From a virus, in the IMG/VR virus record IMGVR_UViG_3300031886_000060, positions 1 to 21,024 of that record: 21,024 nt of DNA; one strand, written 5' to 3'. The translations under genes and the position numbers were made by a program. Under the pieces are notes generated by a model. That model was not told the origin of the DNA. It saw only the letters and a list, made by a program, of their open reading frames with translations, and did not search any database. Positions 12,794 to 18,885 of the stretch are shown in pieces. Numbering within the stretch: position 1 is the stretch's first letter; every line of letters starts with the position of its first letter.

Positions 12794-13056
12794 TGATTCC
12801 AAGTGCATACAAGGAAATGACAAACGCTGAAAAACCTTTACACCCTTTGTTGAAGTTACATGTCTATGACTGGTTGACTAAACTTAGAGAGAGTGGTGAG
12901 GTTAATATGTTTTTCATTAGACAAGACCTAGAAGATGAATGGTCTTTGACGAAGAAACAAAGTGTAGAAATTTTGAAACTTTTTCATAATGGAGAATTAG
13001 AAAAACATCATAAGGAGTTCCATAAAGGACATTCCACAAGATTGGGAGGTGAGTAA
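12793..13056 (+). CDS. Small early protein with helical, HTH-like middle
   Basis: An 87-residue protein, HPLLKLHVYDWLTKLRESGE followed by FFIRQDLEDEWSLTKKQSVE. The segment EWSLTKKQSVEILKLFHNGE has the shape of a turn-helix in small phage DNA-binding proteins, but this is weak evidence. It is preceded by AAAGGAGAAAAATAATG, a strong Shine-Dalgarno. It ends in TAATG with the next gene. Confidence 0.6.
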   Translation: MIPSAYKEMTNAEKPLHPLLKLHVYDWLTKLRESGEVNMFFIRQDLEDEWSLTKKQSVEILKLFHNGELEKHHKEFHKGHSTRLGGE

Positions 13057-13415
13057 TGAGTGATACTAAAGAAGAACTCCAAAAAGGTGAGGATTTTCAG
13101 ACTGAGTGGGAGTCTAATAAAGATGCCGCAAGGGATGAAATGATTGATCAAGCATCAAATATTCTTATCGAAGTTGAACACTTTATTAACGAGAGTGATC
13201 TAGAAGTTCCATTTCGTAATGTTCTTACACTAGCAGATGCTGTGCTGAAGGTGTCAAATCTTCGATATTACACATTTTCTACTACAATCTATGGAAGATA
13301 TAACGATTATGAAGAAGACTTCGATTATGACTTTACTGAGGAGGTCAAAGATATATTGCGTGACCAACTCGGTTTTGAGTGGCAATGGTATTTAACTTTT
13401 AAAGGAGAAAAATAA
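13056..13415 (+). CDS. Acidic hypothetical early protein
   Basis: A 119-residue, strongly acidic protein (KEELQKGEDFQTEWESNKDA; YNDYEEDFDYDFTEEVKDIL) that ends FKGEK. Acidic, small early phage proteins are often DNA mimics or inhibitors of host enzymes, but no homologous family is recognised here, so this is only a possibility. The start has a GGGAGG Shine-Dalgarno; both junctions are TAATG overlaps. Confidence 0.6.
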   Translation: MSDTKEELQKGEDFQTEWESNKDAARDEMIDQASNILIEVEHFINESDLEVPFRNVLTLADAVLKVSNLRYYTFSTTIYGRYNDYEEDFDYDFTEEVKDILRDQLGFEWQWYLTFKGEK

Positions 13416-13759
13416 TGAAAGGACATTCACTAGATTCAATTGACGATCCAAGCGAGGATTTTTTTGAACCACCATCTTTCGATGAAGAGAAGGAACGCAG
13501 AGCTGGTTTCTTTGAGGATCACGAAAATCCTAGCCAGGAAGTAATGTTGATAAACTACCTAAAGAACCAAGGTTCCGATGGTGGTATCACTTCAACAGAG
13601 GCTAATATTAAACTTTCAATAGGAAGGTTAGCCTCTAGGATTCATAACCTGATCCACAGAGATGGTTATGTTATTGATAAAAATTGGATAACTGTAGTAA
13701 ATCAATTCGGAAAAAAAGCACGAGTGATTAAATACAGTTATGATAAAACTAAAAATTAA
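13415..13759 (+). CDS. HTH_39-like winged helix protein
   Basis: A 114-residue protein. After an acidic N-terminal tail, residues 42-108 read EVMLINYLKNQGSDGGITST, then EANIKLSIGRLASRIHNLI, then HRDGYVI and a beta hairpin ending KKARVIKYSY. This follows the pattern of phage helix-turn-helix domains of the HTH_39 type (iTs.eA...lgi.rlaarI.eLr..Gy.I). A DNA-binding role, perhaps in replication or early regulation, is likely. AAAGGAG precedes its ATG. Confidence 0.75.
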   Translation: MKGHSLDSIDDPSEDFFEPPSFDEEKERRAGFFEDHENPSQEVMLINYLKNQGSDGGITSTEANIKLSIGRLASRIHNLIHRDGYVIDKNWITVVNQFGKKARVIKYSYDKTKN

Positions 13760-13768
13760 GGAGATATT

Positions 13769-14407
13769 ATGGATAACTTAGCAACAGTTGATATTAAGGG
13801 CAAACCTTATGTTGAGGTCAAGACTAGGGTTCAATGGTTTCGTAAGAACATTGAAAATGGTTGCATCGAAACTGAAATCTTACACTTTGACAAAGAGTCT
13901 ATTATGTGCAAGACCAAGATTCATATTAATGGTGCGTTAGTCGCTACTGGTATGGCTCACGAAGCAATGAATGCTTCACCTGTCAACAAGACTTCATTCG
14001 TAGAATGTTGTGAGACTAGCAGCGTGGGAAGGGCTTTGGGCATGTTAGGGATCGGTATTGCGACAAGCGTTGATACAGCAGGAACAGTTGCTGCAGCGAT
14101 AGCACAACAAGAGGCTTCACAACGTCACGATGAGTTGATGCAATACAAAGCTGAAAGTTTGTCTTCAAAGCTAATGATGGCTATCGAAAATGATGATGAA
14201 GAAGGTGTCTCTGAAGTTGAGAAAGACTATAGAGGAGACACTCCATTAGCCACAAGAGTTAAACTATCGTTGACTCCTGAGCATTTGGAATATATGGAAG
14301 AGCGTAAGGAAAGATTGTCTGCTGAACGCAAGGCTAAGTCAGTAGAGAAGGAAGCTCTAAACAAAAAATTAGCCAAGGACTTCGCTGAGAAGCAGAAGGC
14401 TAAGTGA
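13769..14407 (+). CDS. Putative single-strand annealing protein (Rad52/Erf-like)
   Basis: A 212-residue protein. Residues 14-60 form a beta-rich part (YVEVKTRVQWFRKNIENGCI, KTKIHINGALVATG) followed by VNKTSFVECCETSSVGRALG at 72-91 and MLGIGIA. The pattern 'atG.A.E...vNkTS..EncETSavGRALg.lGig' recurs in phage proteins in the Rad52/Erf-like annealing-protein neighbourhood. The C-terminal ~100 residues are charged helices rich in Lys, Glu and Ala. Adjacent ssb and the ninB/VRR-NUC genes support a recombination function. The exact family is not certain; a non-catalytic ssDNA-binding protein is the alternative. Two terminator hairpins follow the stop. Confidence 0.65.
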   Translation: MDNLATVDIKGKPYVEVKTRVQWFRKNIENGCIETEILHFDKESIMCKTKIHINGALVATGMAHEAMNASPVNKTSFVECCETSSVGRALGMLGIGIATSVDTAGTVAAAIAQQEASQRHDELMQYKAESLSSKLMMAIENDDEEGVSEVEKDYRGDTPLATRVKLSLTPEHLEYMEERKERLSAERKAKSVEKEALNKKLAKDFAEKQKAK

Positions 14408-14447
14408 ACATAGGGGTTTCATCTACCTACGCTATGTCGGGGTTTTT
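14408..14447 (+). terminator. Hairpin directly after the annealing-protein gene
   Basis: ACATAG (14408-14413) pairs with CTATGT (14432-14437) around an 18-base loop that itself has little structure; CGGGG and five T follow to 14447. It resembles a weak intrinsic terminator and precedes a better one by five bases. Confidence 0.45.
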
Positions 14448-14451
14448 AAAC

Positions 14452-14474
14452 AAGGGCAGTTTCACCCTTTTTTT
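14452..14474 (+). terminator. Intrinsic terminator between annealing-protein gene and ssb
   Basis: AAGGG (14452-14456) and CCCTT (14465-14469) form a 5-bp stem with an 8-base loop and a run of seven T (14468-14474). It should reduce transcription into ssb, so ssb probably has its own promoter. Confidence 0.65.
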
Positions 14475-14509
14475 CCTATCCCTCGTTAGTTAAAGACAAA
14501 CAGATGGGA

Positions 14510-14537
14510 TTGATCACCCTAAGTGATCACCTAATTT
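14510..14537 (+). promoter_or_regulatory. Candidate ssb promoter with a 19-bp palindromic operator
   Basis: TTGATC (14510-14515) and TAATTT (14532-14537) are spaced by 16 bases and could be a modest promoter. The spacer holds a perfect inverted repeat TGATCAC-CCTAA... precisely TGATCAC (14511-14517) and GTGATCA (14523-14529) with a five-base centre. This could be a repressor operator, or an RNA hairpin if transcription starts upstream. AAGGAG lies next to the ssb start at 14542. Confidence 0.45.
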
Positions 14538-14553
14538 TAATAAGGAGAAAGTA

Positions 14554-14991
14554 ATGATAAACAAAGTAATATTAGTTGGAAACCTTGGGCGAGAACCCGA
14601 TATAAAATTTACTTCAGATGGTAAAGCAATCGCCAATCTAGCGGTCGCAACAAGCGAATCTTGGACAGATAAAACCACAGGTCAGAAGGTAGAAAAGACC
14701 GAATGGCATCGTGTAGTTATCTTTGACAGACTTGCTGACATTGCACAAAAGTATCTTCACAAAGGATCAAAAGTGTATATTGAAGGTCAACTTAGAACAA
14801 GATCGTGGGATCAGAATGGCGAAAAGAAGTACACAACCGAGGTTGTTGTGTCACAATTTAACTCTACCTTGCAGATGTTAAACAAGGTAAGTGCTGCAGA
14901 GCCAATTCAAGAAGAGGCTGAAGAAAAACCTCCTCAAGAGAAGATCACACCTGTTGCGAAGGATGATTTTGAAGATGACATACCCTTTTAG
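14554..14991 (+). CDS. ssb: Single-stranded DNA-binding protein
   Basis: A 145-residue canonical SSB. The OB fold starts [20 protein letters not shown] and contains [37 protein letters not shown] and YTTEVVV. A short acidic/proline linker ends in DFEDDIPF, the C-terminal peptide that recruits partner proteins in bacterial SSBs. It coats ssDNA in replication and annealing and should work with the upstream annealing protein and with NinB. An AAGGAGAAAGTAATG start is well placed. A leader with terminators and a palindrome separates it from the preceding gene. Confidence 0.97.
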   Translation: MINKVILVGNLGREPDIKFTSDGKAIANLAVATSESWTDKTTGQKVEKTEWHRVVIFDRLADIAQKYLHKGSKVYIEGQLRTRSWDQNGEKKYTTEVVVSQFNSTLQMLNKVSAAEPIQEEAEEKPPQEKITPVAKDDFEDDIPF

Positions 14992-14992
14992 C

Positions 14993-15202
14993 ATGAAAAC
15001 ACTAACACTAATACTAGCACTAGCCTTAACAGGATGTAGTGCATTGGAGCAGAAATTAAGTTACCCTCCTAATACCTTACTACCAACTACGGTATGTGAG
15101 AAAAACGAGAGTCTCTTAGTGTGCGATTCAACAAAACTGGAAAGTTGTGTTGGATATTATAAAGATAAACCTTTAATAATAATTGAGGAGACAGAGTTAT
15201 GA
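14993..15202 (+). CDS. Small early lipoprotein
   Basis: The frame is open further upstream inside ssb, but the ATG at 14993, one base after the ssb TAG, gives a perfect lipoprotein signal peptide: MKTLTLILALALTGCS with lipobox L12-T13-G14-C15. Serine at +2 favours outer-membrane sorting. The mature part of ~55 residues has three more cysteines (C35, C44, C52), permitting periplasmic disulfides. Early phage lipoproteins such as T5 Llp block the receptor to prevent superinfection; Rz1 spanins are the other common class, but no Rz partner is visible and the position next to ssb argues for exclusion. Function is inference. Confidence 0.72.
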   Translation: MKTLTLILALALTGCSALEQKLSYPPNTLLPTTVCEKNESLLVCDSTKLESCVGYYKDKPLIIIEETEL

Positions 15203-15381
15203 ATGTTTTTAATAACAGTAAGTACAAGCCGTACATATCTAAATCTTTAAATAAGCAACATTTGATGGAGAACTTTACTAAGGAGTCGTTAGAGAAGGCT
15301 TCACGTAAAGTAGGATATGAAATTGACAGACGTAAGAAGTTATCTACTATAGTGGATGAGATTTATGACCTTCTTACTTGA
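15199..15381 (+). CDS. Small basic hypothetical protein
   Basis: A 60-residue protein, MNVFNNSKYKPYISKSLNKQ... with a helical second half (SLEKASRKVGYEIDRRKKLS, TIVDEIYDLL). It overlaps the lipoprotein stop by ATGA with a GAGGAG Shine-Dalgarno ten bases upstream, so translation is likely. No domain is recognised. Confidence 0.55.
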   Translation: MNVFNNSKYKPYISKSLNKQHLMENFTKESLEKASRKVGYEIDRRKKLSTIVDEIYDLLT

Positions 15382-15478
15382 AACTACAGTACCTTTACTG
15401 GCATTAATCGGAACAGGGTTAGTGTCAGCAGGACTTGTCATGTTATTTATGAGTTTGGGTATGCCAGATGAAAAATAA
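15365..15478 (+). CDS. 37-residue single-pass membrane peptide
   Basis: ATG at 15365, inside the end of the previous gene, opens MTFLLETTVPLLALIGTGLV followed by SAGLVMLFMSLGMPDEK and TAA at 15476-15478. Residues about 8-32 are a strongly hydrophobic helix. It overlaps genes on both sides (17 and 11 bases), in keeping with the dense packing, but has only a weak GGATGAG Shine-Dalgarno. Confidence 0.5.
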   Translation: MTFLLETTVPLLALIGTGLVSAGLVMLFMSLGMPDEK

Positions 15479-15659
15479 ATTTACAGATAAGGAACTAATG
15501 GCTTTTGCTGATGGTGAGCTAAAAGGTGGTAAGGCTATGGATATTCTAGCCGAATTATTGAAAGAAACCCCAGAATCCGAAATCCTGGCCAAGCGTCTTG
15601 AGGTCTTTACTTCAACTCGCAACGCTTTACTTAATGCTCTAATAGGAGAGAAGAAATGA
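15468..15659 (+). CDS. Anti-sigma-factor-like small protein
   Basis: A 63-residue soluble protein beginning MKNKFTDKELMAFADGELKG and continuing helical to LLKETPESEILAKRLEVFTS and TRNALLNALI. The string T-x-ELMA-F/Y-ADGEL, then helix, 'l..~pe......~~~~r..L..al', is the N-terminal pattern of group IV anti-sigma factors that sequester ECF sigma factors; the transmembrane and periplasmic parts of such proteins are absent. A phage could use it to redirect host RNA polymerase. Similarity is by eye and short, so a generic helical protein remains possible. Its stop overlaps the methyltransferase start. Confidence 0.5.
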   Translation: MKNKFTDKELMAFADGELKGGKAMDILAELLKETPESEILAKRLEVFTSTRNALLNALIGEKK

Positions 15660-16291
15660 AAATACTTGAATTGTTTGCAGGTAGTAGATCGTTTTCTAAA
15701 GCTGCTGAATCATTAGGACATGAGACGTTTACTTCGGATATAGAGGCGTTTGACAAAATTGACTATGTAACAGACATATTTGATTTTAATCCAGAAGAAG
15801 TTCCATTTCGCCCAGACATTATATGGGCATCACCTCCCTGTACTTTCTTTTCTGTAGGATCAATAGGCAAACATTGGAATAAAGACCATACTCCTAAGAC
15901 TGAAGGTGCTAAATTAGGCATAGCAATTATTAAGAAAACACTAGAAATAATAGATATTTTACAACCATCTTACTTTGTTATTGAAAACCCAAGAGGTAAA
16001 TTGCGCAAGTTAGGGTTGATTGATCCTAAGTTTCACGGTCGCAGCAATGTAAGACAAACAGTTTGGTATTGCCAATATGGTGATATGAGAGCAAAGCCAA
16101 CCGATCTATGGACTAATATCTATGACTGGACACCAAGACCTCTATGTTTTAATGGCAATAGAGATTGTCATCATCAACCTGCTCCAAGAGGTTCTCAGTC
16201 GGGAACGCAAGGATTAGCCAATAGTTATGAGAAAAGTAAGGTACCAGAAGAACTTTGTTTGGAAATTTTAAAAACTTTAGGAGATAAATAA
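15656..16291 (+). CDS. Short DNA cytosine-5 methyltransferase
   Basis: A 211-residue C5-methyltransferase-like protein. Motif I is LELFAGSRSFSKAAESLGH (residues 4-22) for S-adenosylmethionine, motif IV WASPPCTFFS with catalytic Cys62, motif VI IENPRGKLRK (109-118, with ENP rather than ENV). VRQTVWYCQYGD and KPTDLWTN are features common to small phage enzymes of this type. No large target-recognition domain is visible, so specificity is unknown. It may protect phage DNA from host restriction. AATAGGAGAGAAGAAATG gives a good Shine-Dalgarno; the stop overlaps the next ATG. Confidence 0.88.
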   Translation: MKILELFAGSRSFSKAAESLGHETFTSDIEAFDKIDYVTDIFDFNPEEVPFRPDIIWASPPCTFFSVGSIGKHWNKDHTPKTEGAKLGIAIIKKTLEIIDILQPSYFVIENPRGKLRKLGLIDPKFHGRSNVRQTVWYCQYGDMRAKPTDLWTNIYDWTPRPLCFNGNRDCHHQPAPRGSQSGTQGLANSYEKSKVPEELCLEILKTLGDK

Positions 16292-16410
16292 TGAAAGATG
16301 ACATTATAACTGCCGCCAAGGTAATTAAACACTTGTGCATTTGGGCAATAACTGGTTCAGCGTTATACATAGCCAGTTGGTTCTATCACTATGAATCGTA
16401 CATCCTCTAA
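16291..16410 (+). CDS. 39-residue membrane peptide
   Basis: ATG at 16291 in a TAATG overlap, with a strong TTAGGAGATAA Shine-Dalgarno, opens MKDDIITAAKVIKHLCIWAI and TGSALYIASWFYHYESYIL, ended by TAA at 16408-16410, itself overlapping the next ATG. Residues about 14-31 are hydrophobic enough to span a membrane, with aromatic flanks. Function unknown. Confidence 0.6.
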   Translation: MKDDIITAAKVIKHLCIWAITGSALYIASWFYHYESYIL

Positions 16411-16697
16411 TGAAGAAGCTACGAACTAAATCGTACACTTTACGAGATGGGCAAGTAGTCACCTGTAGATCAGTAGCAAAAAAAATTGGTGTTTCTGAAT
16501 CTGCCGCAAGGAATCGCTTAAATCGTTCAGACGATCCAAAGAAAATTTTTGCTCCCTTTAGTCCTGTCGGTAAAAAACCTAAAAAAGATAAACTACCCAA
16601 GAGTGCTACGATCCTACCCATTGACGATCCAATGTACATTTTGGCATTTGGTGGAGCAGAAGCCTACAAAAGGGCCATTGAGAAACAAAATGCTTGA
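16410..16697 (+). CDS. HTH DNA-binding protein paired with the methyltransferase
   Basis: A 95-residue basic protein. Residues 18-39 (TCRSVAKKIGVSESAARNRL) form a helix-turn-helix, followed by SDDPKKIF and a Lys/Pro-rich linker (PVGKKPKKDKLPK) and a C-terminal FGGAEAYKRAIEKQ. Phage proteins with a 'vaxxlGvsesaarnRl.rs.dp..i' arrangement are putative regulators or replication accessory proteins. Its gene overlaps the following methyltransferase by eight bases, so it might control or assist that enzyme; this is inferred from position. Confidence 0.65.
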   Translation: MKKLRTKSYTLRDGQVVTCRSVAKKIGVSESAARNRLNRSDDPKKIFAPFSPVGKKPKKDKLPKSATILPIDDPMYILAFGGAEAYKRAIEKQNA

Positions 16698-18075
16698 ACA
16701 AGACCTATTTGATGCGCACCCTATTATTGGGGAATCAGAGGAAAAAATCGAACTCGATGTGGTTTTGTCTGTCTTTGATGGTATGAGTTGCGGTCAGTTG
16801 GCCCTCAAACAAGCAGGTATGACACCTCGTGTCTACTATGCGAGTGAGATTGAAAAGTCTCCAATGTACATCACAAAGAAGAATTTTCCTTCAACTATAA
16901 TGCTAGGTGATGTGACTAAGGTTGTGGCTGATGATTTACCACACGTTAACTTATTACTGGGCGGTTCGCCATGCCAAGGATTTTCGTTTGCCGGAAAGCA
17001 GTTGAATTTTGACGATCCCCGGAGTAAGCTCTTCTTCGAGTTTGTTCGATTGCTTAACGAATTGAAGCCAGATTTCTTTCTCCTTGAAAACGTGTTAATG
17101 CAACAAGAATTTCAAGATATTATATCGGCCCATGTCAGCGGCAAACTAGAGCCAGGCGAAAGAGGTATTCAACCTCAGTTAATCAATTCAGCGGATTGTT
17201 CGGCCCAAAATCGTAAACGTCTTTATTGGTGGGGAAAAAGAGTGGGAGATAAATATATCCAACTGCCTATACCAGATATAGAAGATATGGGTATTGTATT
17301 GAAGGATATATTAGAGGATATACCTGTTGATAAAGAAGTGATGCCATATATGACTGGAACCTATGATGGAGCTTCTAGACTAGAGAAAGGGATTTTTAAC
17401 TTTACAGATCAAGATAAAGCAAAGTGTCTAACAACAAAGACTGGTCATGGCAACAAGTATTTAATCCATAGACCTTGCGAGATTAGGAAAGAGTGGACAC
17501 CTAAAAACGACCTTCAATGGGATATACATGAAGAAGAAGAAGAAGAAGGTCAAGAACTTAAAGATTTTACTGAAGAAACGAAATGTCATCATGTCGCAAC
17601 TGCAACTGATGTTGAAGGTCACGATATGAACAAACGAGTGTATGCGAATACCGGGAAAGCTCCATGTTTGCACACTCGTGCTGGTGAAACGAAGATATTA
17701 ACAGATGTAGTTGTATTAAATGAAAATCAAAAAAGAAAAATTGATGACATTGAAACAACAACAGATAAAGCAAATTGTCTTACTACTGCAATAGGTCGTG
17801 GTGGAAGTTCTAACGAATATCTGACTGCCGTTAAGAAGAAAACTTTAGCATTAGCAAAAGATGATGATCGCTTTGATCAACTAACCTATAGAAAACTGAC
17901 GGTCACAGAATGTGCTCGGCTGCAAACTGTTCCAGACTCGTATATGGAGGATTGCTTTGATGAAAAAGGCAAACCGGTGAGTGATACTCAAAAATTCAAG
18001 GCTTTAGGGAATGGCTGGACCGTAGCCGTAATAGTCCATATCTTACAAGGAATGAGGTATATCGTTAAAGACTAA
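16690..18075 (+). CDS. DNMT3-like DNA cytosine-5 methyltransferase with modular recognition region
   Basis: A 461-residue enzyme, starting at the ATG at 16690 inside the preceding stop; an upstream in-frame extension lies wholly over the HTH gene and is not plausible coding. Motif I VLSVFDGMSCGQLALKQAG (25-43), motif IV GGSPCQGFSFAG with catalytic Cys95, RSKLFFEFVRLL (111-122), motif VI LLENV (131-135), motif VIII QNRKRLYWWG (173-182), motif IX RKLTVTECARLQ (401-412), motif X LGNGWTVAVI (439-448). The FDG and SKLFFEF strings resemble the DNMT3 type. Between VIII and IX, modules A.CLTT..G.G recur at 243-255, 323-333 and 360-372, with a related segment at 296-312. Six glutamates encoded by a GAA run lie at 281-286. 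Confidence 0.92.
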   Translation: MLEQDLFDAHPIIGESEEKIELDVVLSVFDGMSCGQLALKQAGMTPRVYYASEIEKSPMYITKKNFPSTIMLGDVTKVVADDLPHVNLLLGGSPCQGFSFAGKQLNFDDPRSKLFFEFVRLLNELKPDFFLLENVLMQQEFQDIISAHVSGKLEPGERGIQPQLINSADCSAQNRKRLYWWGKRVGDKYIQLPIPDIEDMGIVLKDILEDIPVDKEVMPYMTGTYDGASRLEKGIFNFTDQDKAKCLTTKTGHGNKYLIHRPCEIRKEWTPKNDLQWDIHEEEEEEGQELKDFTEETKCHHVATATDVEGHDMNKRVYANTGKAPCLHTRAGETKILTDVVVLNENQKRKIDDIETTTDKANCLTTAIGRGGSSNEYLTAVKKKTLALAKDDDRFDQLTYRKLTVTECARLQTVPDSYMEDCFDEKGKPVSDTQKFKALGNGWTVAVIVHILQGMRYIVKD

Positions 18076-18096
18076 ACAGGTTTCATTTAATCCTGT
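18076..18096. terminator. Small hairpin at the convergent gene junction
   Basis: ACAGG (18076-18080) and CCTGT (18092-18096) form a 5-bp stem with an 11-base loop between two convergent genes whose stops are only seven bases apart. There is no long T-run, so if it terminates transcription it does so weakly; it may serve both strands. Confidence 0.35.
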
Positions 18097-18223
18097 CCTT
18101 CAACCACTTCCATATCTTAGCAAAGAACCCTAACTGTCTAGGTGCAACAACTACAGAGTCTGCAACTATTGGCTTCTTAGGTCTTCCTACTTTATTTGTT
18201 ACTTTTTTCTTAGTCTTGGTCAT
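18083..18223 (-). CDS. 46-residue strongly cationic peptide
   Basis: ATG at 18221-18223 follows an ideal AGGAGG Shine-Dalgarno six bases upstream. The product, MTKTKKKVTNKVGRPKKPIV ... LGFFAKIWKWLKDRIK, has 11 Lys and 3 Arg against 2 Asp. The N-terminal half is a Lys-rich tail with an AT-hook-like GRPKKP (13-18); residues 31-46 form an amphipathic aromatic-cationic helix. It is the last gene of the envelope operon. Options are an outer-membrane-disrupting lysis peptide (the disruptin idea), or an AT-hook DNA-binding peptide. The gene looks real; the function is open. Confidence 0.65.
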   Translation of the reverse strand: MTKTKKKVTNKVGRPKKPIVADSVVVAPRQLGFFAKIWKWLKDRIK

Positions 18224-18238
18224 TCTTTCCTCCTTATT

Positions 18239-18676
18239 TTAAGACTTCTTAGCTAACTGAGCTCCAAAATAGAACTCGATTATCATGGCTGCCCATTGAA
18301 AAACTTCATCAAATTTTACTACTGCTCCCGCTTGTATAGTAACGTACTCAACAACTTCAGGTACAAATTGAATACCAAAGAAGTTAAATCCCTCTATCTC
18401 AGTAGGTATGACCGTCGGTAAGTTTAATAGTGGTGGTGCTACTTGAGTGAAGATAATCAATCCTAATATCACGAGGATTATCACCCTGCGATTCATTGCA
18501 GCCATAGGTGACTCATTGCGAGACATCTCTCTAGCATCGTTAATTGCTTTATCCTTGGCTGCGAACTGTTGCATCATCAACTTTTGATTCTCTGATGCTG
18601 CGTGTTGTTTCAGAGCAAACAGTTTAGCCACAAAGCCAAGAGCTATTGGTGCTATGTTTGTAAGTAAGCCTATCAT
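18239..18676 (-). CDS. Three-helix membrane protein, holin-like
   Basis: A 145-residue protein with hydrophobic segments at about 3-21 (GLLTNIAPIALGFVAKLFAL), 63-84 (RVIILVILGLIIFTQVAPPL) and 126-142 (QWAAMIIEFYFGAQLAKK). A charged helix lies between the first two. The C-terminal IEFYFGAQLAKK is like the yFG.r..eK end of three-TM holins from phages and gene transfer agents (a family pattern from memory). It overlaps the upstream 64-residue gene by ATGA. It is a candidate lysis protein, though an endolysin is not in view. Confidence 0.65.
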   Translation of the reverse strand: MIGLLTNIAPIALGFVAKLFALKQHAASENQKLMMQQFAAKDKAINDAREMSRNESPMAAMNRRVIILVILGLIIFTQVAPPLLNLPTVIPTEIEGFNFFGIQFVPEVVEYVTIQAGAVVKFDEVFQWAAMIIEFYFGAQLAKKS

Positions 18677-18867
18677 AACATTTTTATAAGTGCATTAAAT
18701 ACACCTACATCAGTTGCTACCATTAAACCAAAGCCAATAAGTAAGCCTTTGCCCATAGACATGAACTTGAGATTCATATTTTTAATTTCACGAACTGACT
18801 TAAATAAGTCCTCAATCTGCTCTTCTTGTTTATTTATTTGAAGCTGCATCCTCTGTTGTGCTGTCAT
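18673..18867 (-). CDS. Small coiled-coil/membrane protein, XhlA-like topology
   Basis: A 64-residue protein: residues 1-38 are a polar helix with heptad-like spacing (QLQINKQEEQIEDLFKSVRE), residues about 40-58 are hydrophobic (KGLLIGFGLMVATDVGVF). An N-terminal helix with a C-terminal membrane anchor is the layout of XhlA-type phage haemolysin/lysis accessory proteins; this is topology, not proven homology. AGGAGA lies eight bases before its ATG. It overlaps the holin-like gene. Confidence 0.6.
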   Translation of the reverse strand: MTAQQRMQLQINKQEEQIEDLFKSVREIKNMNLKFMSMGKGLLIGFGLMVATDVGVFNALIKML

Positions 18868-18885
18868 AAATATTCTCCTATGATA

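Noticed and set aside
14891-14992. N-terminal extension of the lipoprotein frame inside ssb
   Set aside because: It would put a Lys/Arg-rich segment before an intact lipoprotein signal peptide; the ATG at 14993 is directly after the ssb stop.
16549-16689. N-terminal extension of the large methyltransferase upstream of 16690
   Set aside because: It lies entirely over the HTH gene in another frame, has no methyltransferase features, and the ATG at 16690 gives a normal N-terminus.
17461-17773. Minus-strand frames opposite the methyltransferase, rich in Phe and Leu
   Set aside because: They are antisense reflections of the GAA-rich Glu/Lys coding sequence and have no upstream signals.
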